Below are positions 8,413-16,836 of a DNA stretch of 64,000 nucleotides, one piece after another. This stretch comes from Candidatus Microbacterium colombiense (GTDB taxonomy: Bacteria > Actinomycetota > Actinomycetes > Actinomycetales > Microbacteriaceae): the NCBI GenBank assembly GCA_029203165.1, contig CP119308.1, positions 3,652,309-3,716,308 of the forward strand, written 5' to 3'. Position 1 is the stretch's first letter, and every line of letters starts with the position of its first letter. Made by a program: the position numbers and the translations under genes. The notes beneath the pieces are model-generated. The model was not told the origin of the DNA. It made no database searches and was given only the letters and a program-made list of their open reading frames with translations.

Positions 8413-9348
8413 TCAGTGCGTGTACTCCATCAGTTCGACGCCGAGCACTCGGAAGGCGTCGTGCGCGCGCAGGCGATGCGTGATCGAGAGGTCGTCGAAG
8501 CAGACGATGAGCGAGTAGGCGACGCCGGCCCGCGGGCCAGCGAGCACACCCGCCTCGGCGCGGACGCCACGATCGCGTCCGGTCTTGTTCACGAAGAGCA
8601 GGCCGTGGTCGTCGTGGTCGTGCGCGAACGGGTCAAGGCCCGTGGATGCCGCGACCAGGCTGAGGTCCTGATTCAGACTGAGCCACTCCGACACCTGAGC
8701 GCTGACAGCCGCATCGACCACGGCGGAGTTCACCAGCGCGGAGAAGAGCCCGGCCAGTTCGCGCGTCGAGCCGACAGCGACCTGAGGCGCGTCATCCGGC
8801 CCGCGGCGATCGCGGAACCGGTCCAGGAGAGCGGTGCGCCGCAACCCGAGGGATTCGATGCGCTGCCGCACCCGGTCGTGCCCGACCTTCTGCAGCAGGG
8901 CGTTCACGGCGATCGGGTCGCCCGCCGTCGCCGCGAGCACGGCCAGGTCTTCCAGGGGCAACGCGGGCGCGTGCAGGTGACGCCACAGACCGGATGAAGA
9001 CACCGCATCGACGCTCTCACGCTCGATGATCTCGAGCGGATCGAGCTCCCCGCTCTCGAATGCCGCCGCCACCTCGATCAGCAGCGGTACAACTCCGAGG
9101 CCGCCGACCGGCATCGTGACGTGGTCATCACCGGCGAGCACGTGCTCGTGACTGTCGAGGTCGACCACGTGCACCGAGACCTGCGCCCCCGAATCGACGA
9201 GCGCTTCGAGTGCCCGCAGGGTCGAGGTGAAGGATCGACGCCCCAGCGCCGCACGTCGCGGAAGGCGCCTGCCCGGTCGCTGCGAGCGTCGCAGCATGGC
9301 GTTCGAGCCGTCGACGGGCTCGGGGGCCGAAGGTTTTGGCGCGCCCAC
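8413..9348 (-). CDS. Beta-lactamase/serine-hydrolase-like protein with lost active site
   Basis: A 311-residue protein with the class A beta-lactamase-like fold of actinobacterial serine hydrolases: PLLIEVAAAFESGELDP, LSLVAASTGLDPFAHD and the FVNKTGRDRGVRAEAGV strand carrying KTG (about residues 255-257). The catalytic SxxK position is replaced: the segment reads VGGLGVVPLLIE, with Gly and Val where Ser and Lys are expected. The SDN-type loop is also changed (AGDPIAVN). It is therefore probably not a hydrolase and may be a binding or regulatory derivative. GTG start with AAGGA upstream; an alternative is the ATG at 9297. There is no signal peptide. Confidence 0.7.
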   Translation of the reverse strand: MGAPKPSAPEPVDGSNAMLRRSQRPGRRLPRRAALGRRSFTSTLRALEALVDSGAQVSVHVVDLDSHEHVLAGDDHVTMPVGGLGVVPLLIEVAAAFESGELDPLEIIERESVDAVSSSGLWRHLHAPALPLEDLAVLAATAGDPIAVNALLQKVGHDRVRQRIESLGLRRTALLDRFRDRRGPDDAPQVAVGSTRELAGLFSALVNSAVVDAAVSAQVSEWLSLNQDLSLVAASTGLDPFAHDHDDHGLLFVNKTGRDRGVRAEAGVLAGPRAGVAYSLIVCFDDLSITHRLRAHDAFRVLGVELMEYTH

Positions 9349-9461
9349 GCAGGATCCTTACCGAGGGGGGTGGAAAGGGGACGCCGAAGGGGCACGTTCC
9401 CCAGCGGCAGGGCTATCGTAACCCCGCCCGATGGGGATCACTCACAGAGTGCGGCGATTGG

Positions 9462-11426
9462 TCACCAGATGGTCACACGGGCCTCCGGCGCCAGCCAGAG
9501 AGCATCCGCATCGGCCACCTCGAACGCCTCGTAGAAGGCGTCGATGTTGCGCACGATCTGGTTGCAACGGAACTCGTTCGGCGAGTGCGGGTCGATCGTG
9601 AGCAGTCGCAGCGTCTCGGCATCACGGCTCTTCTGCTGCCACACCTGGGCCCACGAGAGCAGCAGGCGCTGCACCCCGGTGTACCCGTCGATCACGGGCG
9701 CCTCCGCGCCATCCAGCGAGAGCTCATAAGCCTTCAGCGCGATGCCGAGACCGCCCAGGTCACCGATGTTCTCGCCGATCGTGAGCGCACCGTTGACGTG
9801 GTGCTCCGCGTCGAGGCCCTCGGGCACGAGCTCGTCATACTGGGCGATGAGCGCCTTGGTGCGCTCCTCGAACGCAGCACGGTCGGCATCCGTCCACCAG
9901 TCCTCCAGACGGCCGCTGCCGTCGTAGCGGCTGCCCTGGTCGTCGAAGCCGTGGCCGATCTCATGACCGATCACCGCGCCGATGCCGCCGTAGTTCGCGG
10001 CGGCGTCGCGGCCGGCATCGAAGAACGGGTACTGCAGGATGGCCGCGGGGAACACGATCTCGTTCATCGACGGGTTGTAGTAGGCGTTCACCATCTGCGG
10101 CGGCATGTGCCACTCGTCGCGATCAATGGGCTTGCCCACCTTGTCGACGTTGCGGTCGTGCTCGAAGATGGCGGCGCGACGCACGTTGCCGAACAGGTCG
10201 GCGCGGTCGATCGCGAGAGTCGAGTAGTCGCGCCAGACGTCGGGGTGGCCGATCTTCGGCGTGAAGGCGTCGAGCTTGGCGAGGGCGCGTTCCCGCGTCT
10301 CGGCCGTCATCCACTCGAGGTCGACGATGCTGTGGCGGTAGGCCTCGATCAGGTTCGCGACGAGTTCATCCATCGCGGCCTTCGCCGTCGGCGGGTAGTG
10401 GCGCTCGACGTAGACCTTTCCGATCGCTTCGCCCAGGGCGCTCTCGGTGACCGAGACGCCGCGCTTCCAGCGTTCGCGGATGCTCGGCACGCCGGTGAGC
10501 TCGGTGCCGTAGAACGAGAAGTTCTCGAGCACGAGATCGTCGGTGAGGTACGGGGCGGCGGCGTGCACGACCTGCGCGCGCAACCAGGCCTTCCAGTCGT
10601 CGAGACGCTCGGCGACGAGCAGCGTGCCGAGACCTTCGAGGAAGCTCGGCTGCGAGACGACGGCCTCGTCGAACGCGGCGGGGTTCGACGGGGCGACCGC
10701 CTCGCGCCACGGGGTGAGATCCACGCCCGCGAGCGCCTGGATCTCCTCCCAGGTCTTCAGGTTGTAAGTCGCGACCGCGTCACGGCTGCGCACGTTGTCC
10801 CAGTGGTGGCCGGCGAGCTCGGTCTCGAGCGCGATCGCGCGGTCGGCGTCGCCCGCGGCATCCGTGATCCCCCCGAGGGCGAGCAGGCGCTCGAGATGCG
10901 CGCGGTAGCTCGCACGGGTCTCCTGGAACGTGTCGAGGCGGAAGTAGCTCTCGTCGGGCAACGACAGCCCGGACTGCACGATGACGGGAACGTAGCGCTC
11001 GGGGTTGCCCGGGTCACCGTCGGTGTAGAAGCCCAGGAGGTGCGCGCGGCCGTCGCGGTCGTAGGCGCCGACCGTGCGCAGGAAGCCCGGGATGCCGTCG
11101 ATCGCATCGATCTCTGCGAGCGTCTCGGCCAGTGGAGTGACTCCGGCGGCGGCGATGCGCTCGGTGTCCATGAAGCTCGCGAACAGATCGCCGATCTTCG
11201 CCGCGAGAGTGCCGGCCTCGGCGGACTGCGACTCTTCGATGATCGCGCGAACGTCGGCCTCGGCCTGTTCGGCGAGAAGGTGGAACGACCCCCACCGGGC
11301 CTTGTCGCCCGGGATCTCGGTGCGGGCGAGCCAGGCGCCGTTGACGTGGCGATACAGGTCGTCCTGCGGGCGGATGTCGGAGCTGAACTCTGCGGTGGCC
11401 AGGCCTGCGGGGAGAACGTCAGTCAT
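9462..11426 (-). CDS. M13-family zinc metallopeptidase (PepO/neprilysin-like)
   Basis: A 654-residue peptidase. Zinc motif GHEIGHGFDD (HExxH) lies near residue 487, and the downstream GENIGDLGGL supplies the third ligand (ExxxD). The substrate-binding NAYYNPSMNEIVFPAAIL precedes it, and the protein ends with VRNIDAFYEAFEV and a short WLAPEARVTIW tail, all family hallmarks. No signal peptide is visible, as usual for actinobacterial cytoplasmic members, which cleave oligopeptides. The ATG at 11426 is preferred to one 30 bp upstream, since a TAGGGT hexamer would fall inside the longer frame. Confidence 0.92.
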   Translation of the reverse strand: MTDVLPAGLATAEFSSDIRPQDDLYRHVNGAWLARTEIPGDKARWGSFHLLAEQAEADVRAIIEESQSAEAGTLAAKIGDLFASFMDTERIAAAGVTPLAETLAEIDAIDGIPGFLRTVGAYDRDGRAHLLGFYTDGDPGNPERYVPVIVQSGLSLPDESYFRLDTFQETRASYRAHLERLLALGGITDAAGDADRAIALETELAGHHWDNVRSRDAVATYNLKTWEEIQALAGVDLTPWREAVAPSNPAAFDEAVVSQPSFLEGLGTLLVAERLDDWKAWLRAQVVHAAAPYLTDDLVLENFSFYGTELTGVPSIRERWKRGVSVTESALGEAIGKVYVERHYPPTAKAAMDELVANLIEAYRHSIVDLEWMTAETRERALAKLDAFTPKIGHPDVWRDYSTLAIDRADLFGNVRRAAIFEHDRNVDKVGKPIDRDEWHMPPQMVNAYYNPSMNEIVFPAAILQYPFFDAGRDAAANYGGIGAVIGHEIGHGFDDQGSRYDGSGRLEDWWTDADRAAFEERTKALIAQYDELVPEGLDAEHHVNGALTIGENIGDLGGLGIALKAYELSLDGAEAPVIDGYTGVQRLLLSWAQVWQQKSRDAETLRLLTIDPHSPNEFRCNQIVRNIDAFYEAFEVADADALWLAPEARVTIW

Positions 11427-11524
11427 GCGCTCCACCCTATGACCAGCCTCCCCCATTGCGCACGGAACGCGTCACGAGACGCCCACACCCACACACATAC
11501 ACTCCGCGGACTCCTCCACGTTCG

Positions 11525-11577
11525 AGTTGGCACCTGTTGCCGCTATGACGAGGAGATTCCGACGAGAGGTGCCAACT
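11525..11577. repeat. Intergenic palindromic element (11-bp arms)
   Basis: Perfect inverted arms AGTTGGCACCT (11525-11535) and AGGTGCCAACT (11567-11577) with a 31-bp centre. The inner flanks also resemble each other in inverse orientation (GTTGCCGC versus CTCGTCGG when reversed), suggesting a decayed longer palindrome of REP type. It sits between the divergent M13 peptidase and MATE genes. It is too far apart for a normal dimer operator and has no T tract. Confidence 0.5.
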
Positions 11578-11617
11578 TCCGCATACTCCCCCGACTTCCA
11601 GCGTCCGTGCCTGCCCA

Positions 11618-11623
11618 TAGGCT
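11618..11623 (+). promoter_or_regulatory. -10 element of the MATE gene
   Basis: TAGGCT, predicted +1 at 11630, the A of the ATG. Confidence 0.5.
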
Positions 11624-11629
11624 CGGAGG

Positions 11630-12952
11630 ATGACCACGCGCATCTCCCTCAACCGAGAGATCCTGCGCCTCGCCGTGCCCGCGCTCGGAGCGCTCATGGC
11701 CGAGCCCGCGTTCCTGATCGTCGACGCCGCGCTGGTCGGGCACCTCGGCACCACGCCACTGGCCGGTCTCGGCATCGCCGGCGCCGTGCTGCAGACGATC
11801 GTGGGTCTGATGGTGTTCCTCGCCTACTCCACGACTCCGGCCGTCGCACGTCGCTTCGGCGCCGGACAGCCGGGCGAGGCGGTCACGGTGGGCATCAACG
11901 GCATGTGGCTCGCGCTCGGACTCGGCTCGGTGCTCGCGGTGATCGGGGCGGTGTCCTCTCCCTGGCTGGTCTCGCTCTTCGGCGCGGGGGATGCGGTCTC
12001 GGCGCAGGCGAACGACTACCTCGTGATCTCGATGTGGGGTCTGCCCGCGATGCTGATCGTGTTCGCCGCCACCGGCTTGCTGCGCGGCATGCAGGACACG
12101 GTCACTCCGCTGTGGATCGCCGGACTCGGCTTCGGCGCGAACGCCCTGCTGAACGTGGTCTTCATCTACGGCTTCGGCTGGGGCATCGCCGGGTCGGCAG
12201 CGGGCACGATCACCGCACAGTGGGGCATGGTCGCCGCCTACGTGCTCGTCATACGCCGCCTGGCCACGAAGCACAGCGCGTCGATCCGCGCCCAGCGCGA
12301 CGGAATGCGCAACACCGCGCGCTCCGGCGGGTGGCTGTTCCTGCGCACCGTGAGCCTGCGGGTCGCACTGCTCGCCACCGTCGGCATCGCCACCGGCCTC
12401 GGCACACAGGAGCTCGCGGGCTGGCAGATCGTCTTCACGATCTTCTCGGCGGCCGCCTTCGCTCTCGACGCGCTCGCGATCGCAGCACAGGCACTGATCG
12501 GCAAGGAACTCGGCGCCGGCGACGAGCAGCGCGTGCACCGCGTGCTCGGACGAACCGTCGCGTGGGGCGCCTGGTTCGGCGTCATCGTGGGCGCCCTGAT
12601 TGCGGCGCTCTCGGGTGTGCTCGGCATCGTGTTCACGGGCGACCTCACGGTCGCGACCCTGGTGCAGCCGGCATTGATCGTGCTCGCGGTCGCCCAACCG
12701 ATCGCGGGCGTGGTGTTCGTGCTCGACGGCGTGCTCATGGGCGCGAACGACGCCCGCTACCTCGCGATCGCGGGCGGCCTGAACCTGGTGCCGTTCCTGC
12801 CCGCGCTGTGGATCATCGCGGCCGTGGGGGTCGACGGCAGCGCCGGACTCATCTGGCTCTCGCTCGCATTCTTCGGCGTGTACCTGCTCGCGCGTCTCGC
12901 GACGCTCGGGTGGCGGGTGCGTTCAGGCCGCTGGCTGTCTGCAGCCGCCTGA
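11630..12952 (+). CDS. MATE-family efflux transporter (DinF-like)
   Basis: A 440-residue inner-membrane protein with 12 predicted helices in two 6-helix halves. Family patterns include LAVPALGALMAEPAFLIVDA at the start, a RRFGAGQPGEA cytoplasmic loop, GLLRGMQDT at the end of the fourth segment and the repeated ALIGKELGAG in the second half. These proteins export cationic drugs or organic compounds using a proton or sodium gradient and are often near DNA-damage genes. No partner gene is visible here; it is convergent with trmH. Confidence 0.88.
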   Translation: MTTRISLNREILRLAVPALGALMAEPAFLIVDAALVGHLGTTPLAGLGIAGAVLQTIVGLMVFLAYSTTPAVARRFGAGQPGEAVTVGINGMWLALGLGSVLAVIGAVSSPWLVSLFGAGDAVSAQANDYLVISMWGLPAMLIVFAATGLLRGMQDTVTPLWIAGLGFGANALLNVVFIYGFGWGIAGSAAGTITAQWGMVAAYVLVIRRLATKHSASIRAQRDGMRNTARSGGWLFLRTVSLRVALLATVGIATGLGTQELAGWQIVFTIFSAAAFALDALAIAAQALIGKELGAGDEQRVHRVLGRTVAWGAWFGVIVGALIAALSGVLGIVFTGDLTVATLVQPALIVLAVAQPIAGVVFVLDGVLMGANDARYLAIAGGLNLVPFLPALWIIAAVGVDGSAGLIWLSLAFFGVYLLARLATLGWRVRSGRWLSAAA

Positions 12953-12984
12953 CGCCGCCGCCGGACTGACTCAAGGCCACACGC

Positions 12985-13629
12985 TCATCGGGCGAAGCGG
13001 CGGCACCATTCATACATGATCACGGCGGCTGCGGCGCTGGCGTTGATCGAGCGCGTCGAGCCGTACTGCGTGATCTCGACGTGACCGGATGCCGCGGCGA
13101 GCGCTTCCGCTGAGAGTCCTGGCCCCTCCTGACCGAACAGCAGCACGCAGCGTTCGGGGAGGTCCGCATGGTCGACCGGAACAGAGCCCTCGACGTTGTC
13201 GACCGCGATGATCGGGATGCCCTCGCTCGCCGCCCAGGCTGCGAAGGTCTCGACGTCGTCATGGTGCACGACGTGCTGGTAGCGGTCGGTGACCATCGCG
13301 CCGCGCTTGTTCCAGCGGCGCCGTCCGATGATGTGCACGGTGTCGGCGAGGAACGCGTTGGCGCTGCGCACGATCGAGCCGATGTTCATGTCGTGCTGCC
13401 AGTTCTCGATCGCGACATGGAACGGATGCCGCTGCGTGTCGAGATCCGCGACGATGGCCTCCATCCGCCAGTAGCGGTAGCGATCGATCACGTTGCGCGT
13501 GTCGCCGCCCTCCAGCAGTTCGGGGTCGTACTGCTCCCCCTCGGGCCAGGCCTCCGCGCCGCCCGGCCAGGGCCCCACGCCGTGCGTGGTGCGCTCGGGC
13601 GTGCTGCTCTCGGGCGTCTGCTCTTCCAT
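12985..13629 (-). CDS. TrmH/SpoU-family RNA 2'-O-methyltransferase
   Basis: A 214-residue SPOUT-fold methyltransferase. The three conserved motifs are present: motif 1 NIGSIVRSANAF (with the catalytic Arg), motif 2 VLLFGQEGPGLS (Glu/Gly SAM-knot loop) and motif 3 EITQYGSTRSINASAAAAV (SAM-binding trefoil knot). The N-terminal 45 residues are low complexity. The RNA target (tRNA Gm18 or 23S rRNA) cannot be decided. A TAGCCT hexamer lies exactly 7 nt upstream of the ATG, implying a leaderless message divergent from the metal transporter. Confidence 0.85.
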   Translation of the reverse strand: MEEQTPESSTPERTTHGVGPWPGGAEAWPEGEQYDPELLEGGDTRNVIDRYRYWRMEAIVADLDTQRHPFHVAIENWQHDMNIGSIVRSANAFLADTVHIIGRRRWNKRGAMVTDRYQHVVHHDDVETFAAWAASEGIPIIAVDNVEGSVPVDHADLPERCVLLFGQEGPGLSAEALAAASGHVEITQYGSTRSINASAAAAVIMYEWCRRFAR

Positions 13630-13635
13630 CCCGCC

Positions 13636-13641
13636 AGGCTA
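13636..13641 (-). promoter_or_regulatory. -10 element of the TrmH-family gene
   Basis: TAGCCT on the minus strand, predicted +1 at 13629. Confidence 0.45.
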
Positions 13642-13660
13642 TCCGGACGGATCGCAGAAT

Positions 13661-13712
13661 AATTTTTAGGCACACCGAAATATCCGCTAAGATTTCGGCA
13701 TGCCTAAAAATT
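13661..13712. promoter_or_regulatory. Nested palindrome: candidate Mn/MntR operator pair over the Nramp promoter
   Basis: Outer arms AATTTTTAGGCA (13661-13672) and TGCCTAAAAATT (13701-13712) are perfect 12-bp inverse repeats; inner arms CCGAAAT (13675-13681) and ATTTCGG (13692-13698) are perfect too. Read differently, it is two copies of one DtxR/MntR-like box in opposite orientation: TTTTAGGCACACCGAAAT and ATTTCGGCATGCCTAAAA. The first covers the -35 region; the second covers the predicted +1 and the ATG itself. Confidence 0.65.
13688..13693 (+). promoter_or_regulatory. -10 element of the Nramp transporter gene
   Basis: TAAGAT between the two operator boxes, predicted +1 at 13700, the A of the ATG. 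Confidence 0.55.
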
Positions 13713-14986
13713 CCGAGCTCGCCGAGGCGCCCGTGACCCGCACCGCCCCACCCCGCAGTCTGTGGCTGCTCGGTCCCGCCCTGGTCGCGGGCGTGGCCTA
13801 CCTCGACCCGGGCAACGTCGCCAGCAACATGACCGCCGGCGCGCAGTACGGTTACCTGCTGGTCTGGGTCGTCGTGGCGGGCAACGTGATGGCGTGGCTC
13901 ATCCAGTACCTCTCCGCGAAGCTGGGCGTGGTCACGGGGCAGAGCCTTCCCGAGTTGCTCGGCTCGCGCCTCAAGAATCGATGGGCGCGACGCTCCTACT
14001 GGTTGCAGGCCGAGCTCGTGGCCATGGCGACCGACCTCGCCGAGGTGATCGGTGGCGCGGTCGCCCTGAACCTGCTGTTCAACGTGCCGCTCCTGCTCGG
14101 CGGAGTCATCACGGGGGCCGTGTCGATGATCCTGCTCGCCGTGCAGAGCCGCCGCGGACCGAAGCCGTTCGAGTTCGTGATCATCGCCCTGATGGCGATC
14201 ATCACCATCGGTTTCGTCGCGGGCGTCTTCGTCGCGCCGCCCGACCCGGCGGGGGTGGTGGGTGGCCTGATGCCGCGCTTCGAGGACACCGGGTCGGTGC
14301 TGCTCGCGGCATCCATCCTCGGTGCCACGATCATGCCGCACGCGATCTACGCCCACTCCTCCCTCTCCCGCGACCGCTTCGGCGCCAGGACCTCGCACGC
14401 CGGCGACGAGGCCGTGCGCACCGAGACCTCCCGCATCCGACGGCTGCTCACCGCCACCCGGTGGGACGTGTCGATCGCGATGCTCATCGCGGGGTCGGTG
14501 AACCTGGCGATCCTACTGCTGGCGGCGGCGAACCTCGCCGGCGTCGAGGGCACCGACTCGCTCGAGGGAGCGCACGCGGCACTGGCCGCCGGGCTCGGGC
14601 CCGTCGTCGCGACGTTCTTCGCGGTGGGCCTCCTCGCCTCGGGGCTCGCCTCGACCTCGGTCGGTGCGTACGCCGGAGCCGAGATCATGCACGGGCTGCT
14701 GCATGTGCGCATCCCGCTGCTCGCCCGCCGACTGGTGACACTGATCCCCGCCCTCGTGATCCTCGGCATCGGCGTCGACCCCACGCTCGCTCTGGTGCTC
14801 AGTCAGGTCGTGCTGTCGTTCGGCATCCCGTTCGCGCTGATCCCGCTCGTCGCCCTCACCGCGCAGCGCCGCACGCTGGGCGTGTGGGCGAACAGGGCCT
14901 GGACCACCGCGGCCGGCATCATCGCCTCGGTGCTGCTCATCGCGCTGAACGCGGCACTGCTCTGGCTCGTGCTGACCGGCGCCTGA
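13700..14986 (+). CDS. mntH: Nramp-family divalent metal (Mn2+) transporter
   Basis: A 428-residue inner-membrane proton/metal symporter with about 11 helices. The metal site motifs are clear: DPGN in AYLDPGNVASNMTAGAQYGY (helix 1) and MPH in GATIMPHAIYAHSS (helix 6). The family imports Mn2+ (and Fe2+). The start codon is embedded in the right half of the operator, so the binding protein would block both transcription and the message start. The MntR-type regulator encoded at 19185-19814 is the obvious candidate controller. Confidence 0.9.
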   Translation: MPKNSELAEAPVTRTAPPRSLWLLGPALVAGVAYLDPGNVASNMTAGAQYGYLLVWVVVAGNVMAWLIQYLSAKLGVVTGQSLPELLGSRLKNRWARRSYWLQAELVAMATDLAEVIGGAVALNLLFNVPLLLGGVITGAVSMILLAVQSRRGPKPFEFVIIALMAIITIGFVAGVFVAPPDPAGVVGGLMPRFEDTGSVLLAASILGATIMPHAIYAHSSLSRDRFGARTSHAGDEAVRTETSRIRRLLTATRWDVSIAMLIAGSVNLAILLLAAANLAGVEGTDSLEGAHAALAAGLGPVVATFFAVGLLASGLASTSVGAYAGAEIMHGLLHVRIPLLARRLVTLIPALVILGIGVDPTLALVLSQVVLSFGIPFALIPLVALTAQRRTLGVWANRAWTTAAGIIASVLLIALNAALLWLVLTGA

Positions 14987-15007
14987 GGCACGGATAGGCT
15001 CGGAGTC

Positions 15008-15310
15008 ATGTCTGCCGAGATCGCCCGTCGCAACGTCCGCATCCTCACCTGGATCGGCATCGCGACGGGCGTGATCGGCGGTCTGCTGGTCGCCTTCCCG
15101 AAGGTCGTCGGCGCCGGTGGCCCGTGGGTGCAGCTCGCACTGGGCATCGCGACCCTCGTGCTCGCGTTCCGCGCACGCAAGATCGGCATCGCCGACATCG
15201 AGGGCTTCGATGGACGCCTGTCGCTCTTCGCCGCCCTGCTCGGCTTCCTCGTGGTGTTCTTCGCCGGTCAGGCCGCCTTCGGCATCCTCGTCGCCGTGGC
15301 GAACCCCTGA
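15008..15310 (+). CDS. Small membrane protein, hypothetical
   Basis: A 100-residue protein with three hydrophobic segments: about residues 12-30 (ILTWIGIATGVIGGLLVAF), 38-54 (PWVQLALGIATLVLAFR) and 71-96 (LSLFAALLGFLVVFFAGQAA). Not recognised as a named family. A TAGGCT hexamer ends 8 nt before the ATG and fits a leaderless or near-leaderless transcript. It follows the metal transporter by about 20 bp and could be co-transcribed, but has its own -10-like element. Confidence 0.6.
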   Translation: MSAEIARRNVRILTWIGIATGVIGGLLVAFPKVVGAGGPWVQLALGIATLVLAFRARKIGIADIEGFDGRLSLFAALLGFLVVFFAGQAAFGILVAVANP

Positions 15311-15327
15311 TCACCGACCCCTGACCG

Positions 15328-16773
15328 CTAGGCCGTGACAAACCCCGTCACCAGGTACAGCACGAGCGACAACCCGGCGGCGATCCCGGCGTAGGGAAGG
15401 ATCGCCAGCATGAGGTTGATCGGTTTGATGCCGATCGACCGCGAGGCGAGGATGATGCCGTCGCCGTAGAGGCACGTGGTGCTGCCCAGCGCGGCGCCGG
15501 AGAACACCGCCGCGCCCGCGAGGATCGGATCGGCCCCGAGAGCGATCGCGAGCGGAAGCACCACCGGGGTGATCACGGCGGCGAGATCCCAGAACGATCC
15601 GGTCGCGTACGCGTAGATGCCGCACACCGCGAACACGATCGCGGGCAGCAGCGCCGGGGTGAGCACCGGCTCGGTGACCTGGATCACGAACTCGGCGAGC
15701 TGCAGGGTGACGTTCATCTCCTGCACCATGAAGGCGAGAACCGTGAGGATCATCACGAACAGCATGCTCTCGATACCCTCGAGCGCGGCATCCAGCACCC
15801 CACGGATGCTGAGTCGACGCTGCAGGAGCACGATGACGACGGTGACGGCCAGCGCCGCAGCGGTGCCGGCGACCACGTTCGCGTTGGTCATGATCGTCAC
15901 CCCGACCAGAACGACCATGGCGATCAGGAAGCCCCACGGCTGCGGCTTTCGCGTGGTGTCGGTCGAGGTCGCGAGTGCCGTCGCGACCCGCTGTGCCGTC
16001 GAGCCGTCCGGGTCGTCGGCGCGCAGCTCGCTCAGCAGCGCCACACCCTCGGCGCGGCGCTCCTCGTCGGTCGTGCCGATCGGGAAGACATCGCCGTCTC
16101 GCTCCGCCCGCAGCGCATCGCGTCTGATCACGCCGAACTTCGGCAGCCAGCCGATGCTCATCAGTAGCGCGACCGCAAGCGCGGCCCAGCCGAAGAAGAT
16201 GTACGGGATGGCCTGCAGGTAGGCGCCGAAGCCGGAGCCGTCCACCGTGACGCCCTGCGCCTCGAACAGGCCGGAGAAGAACAGCGCCCACGTCGACACG
16301 GGGATCAGCACGGCGATCGGCGCGGCCGTCATCTTCATGATCGCGCCGAGCTGCGTACGCGGCACCCGGTAGCGGTCGGTGACCTGCTTCATCGAGGTGC
16401 CGGTGGTGAGCACGTTGAGGTAGTCGTCGACGAACAGCACGATCGACAGCAGGAAGGTCAGCACGGTCGACTTGCGACGCGAGGTCACGAACCGCTCCGC
16501 CCACGATGCGAAGTCGGTGACGATGCCCGACTTCTCGAACAGCATCATCAGGATGCCGAACAGCGCGACGATCAGCAGCAGCCACTGCGCGGTGGCGTTC
16601 GAGAGCGCCTTGCCGGTGTACTCGACCCAGATGTCGAAGCCGCCCCAGCCGCCGAGGATCAGCGCTCCGGCGACGGTGCCGCAGAACAGGGCGAAGAGGG
16701 TGCGACGGGTGGCGACCGCGACGACGAGGATCACCGCGATGGGGAGGAGGGCGAGAGCGCCGAATTCTGGCAT
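15328..16773 (-). CDS. NhaC-family Na+/H+ antiporter
   Basis: A 481-residue polytopic membrane protein with about 11-12 hydrophobic segments, resembling the NhaC/arginine-ornithine antiporter superfamily: VLFVDDYLNVLTTGTSMKQV in the first half and FAVCGIYAYATGSFWDLAAV plus STTCLYGDGIILASRSIGIK near the end are typical. It probably exchanges Na+ (or an organic ion) for protons. A GTG three codons upstream (16782) is possible, but the ATG at 16773 has a GAGG site at 8-nt spacing. It is downstream of and co-directional with the amidohydrolase gene. Confidence 0.8.
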   Translation of the reverse strand: MPEFGALALLPIAVILVVAVATRRTLFALFCGTVAGALILGGWGGFDIWVEYTGKALSNATAQWLLLIVALFGILMMLFEKSGIVTDFASWAERFVTSRRKSTVLTFLLSIVLFVDDYLNVLTTGTSMKQVTDRYRVPRTQLGAIMKMTAAPIAVLIPVSTWALFFSGLFEAQGVTVDGSGFGAYLQAIPYIFFGWAALAVALLMSIGWLPKFGVIRRDALRAERDGDVFPIGTTDEERRAEGVALLSELRADDPDGSTAQRVATALATSTDTTRKPQPWGFLIAMVVLVGVTIMTNANVVAGTAAALAVTVVIVLLQRRLSIRGVLDAALEGIESMLFVMILTVLAFMVQEMNVTLQLAEFVIQVTEPVLTPALLPAIVFAVCGIYAYATGSFWDLAAVITPVVLPLAIALGADPILAGAAVFSGAALGSTTCLYGDGIILASRSIGIKPINLMLAILPYAGIAAGLSLVLYLVTGFVTA

Positions 16774-16836
16774 GGAAGTCACCTCAGTGTGAAGGGCGAG
16801 CAGAAGTCTTGCAGGGGTGCGGGGGCGAGTCCCGGG

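Noticed and set aside
9336..11633. A 765-codon frame opposite the M13 peptidase
   Set aside because: Low-complexity antisense frame; the minus-strand peptidase has intact catalytic motifs.
13661..13712. Reading the mntH-upstream palindrome as a transcription terminator of the TrmH gene
   Set aside because: It lies upstream of both divergent genes, contains a -10 element and overlaps a start codon.
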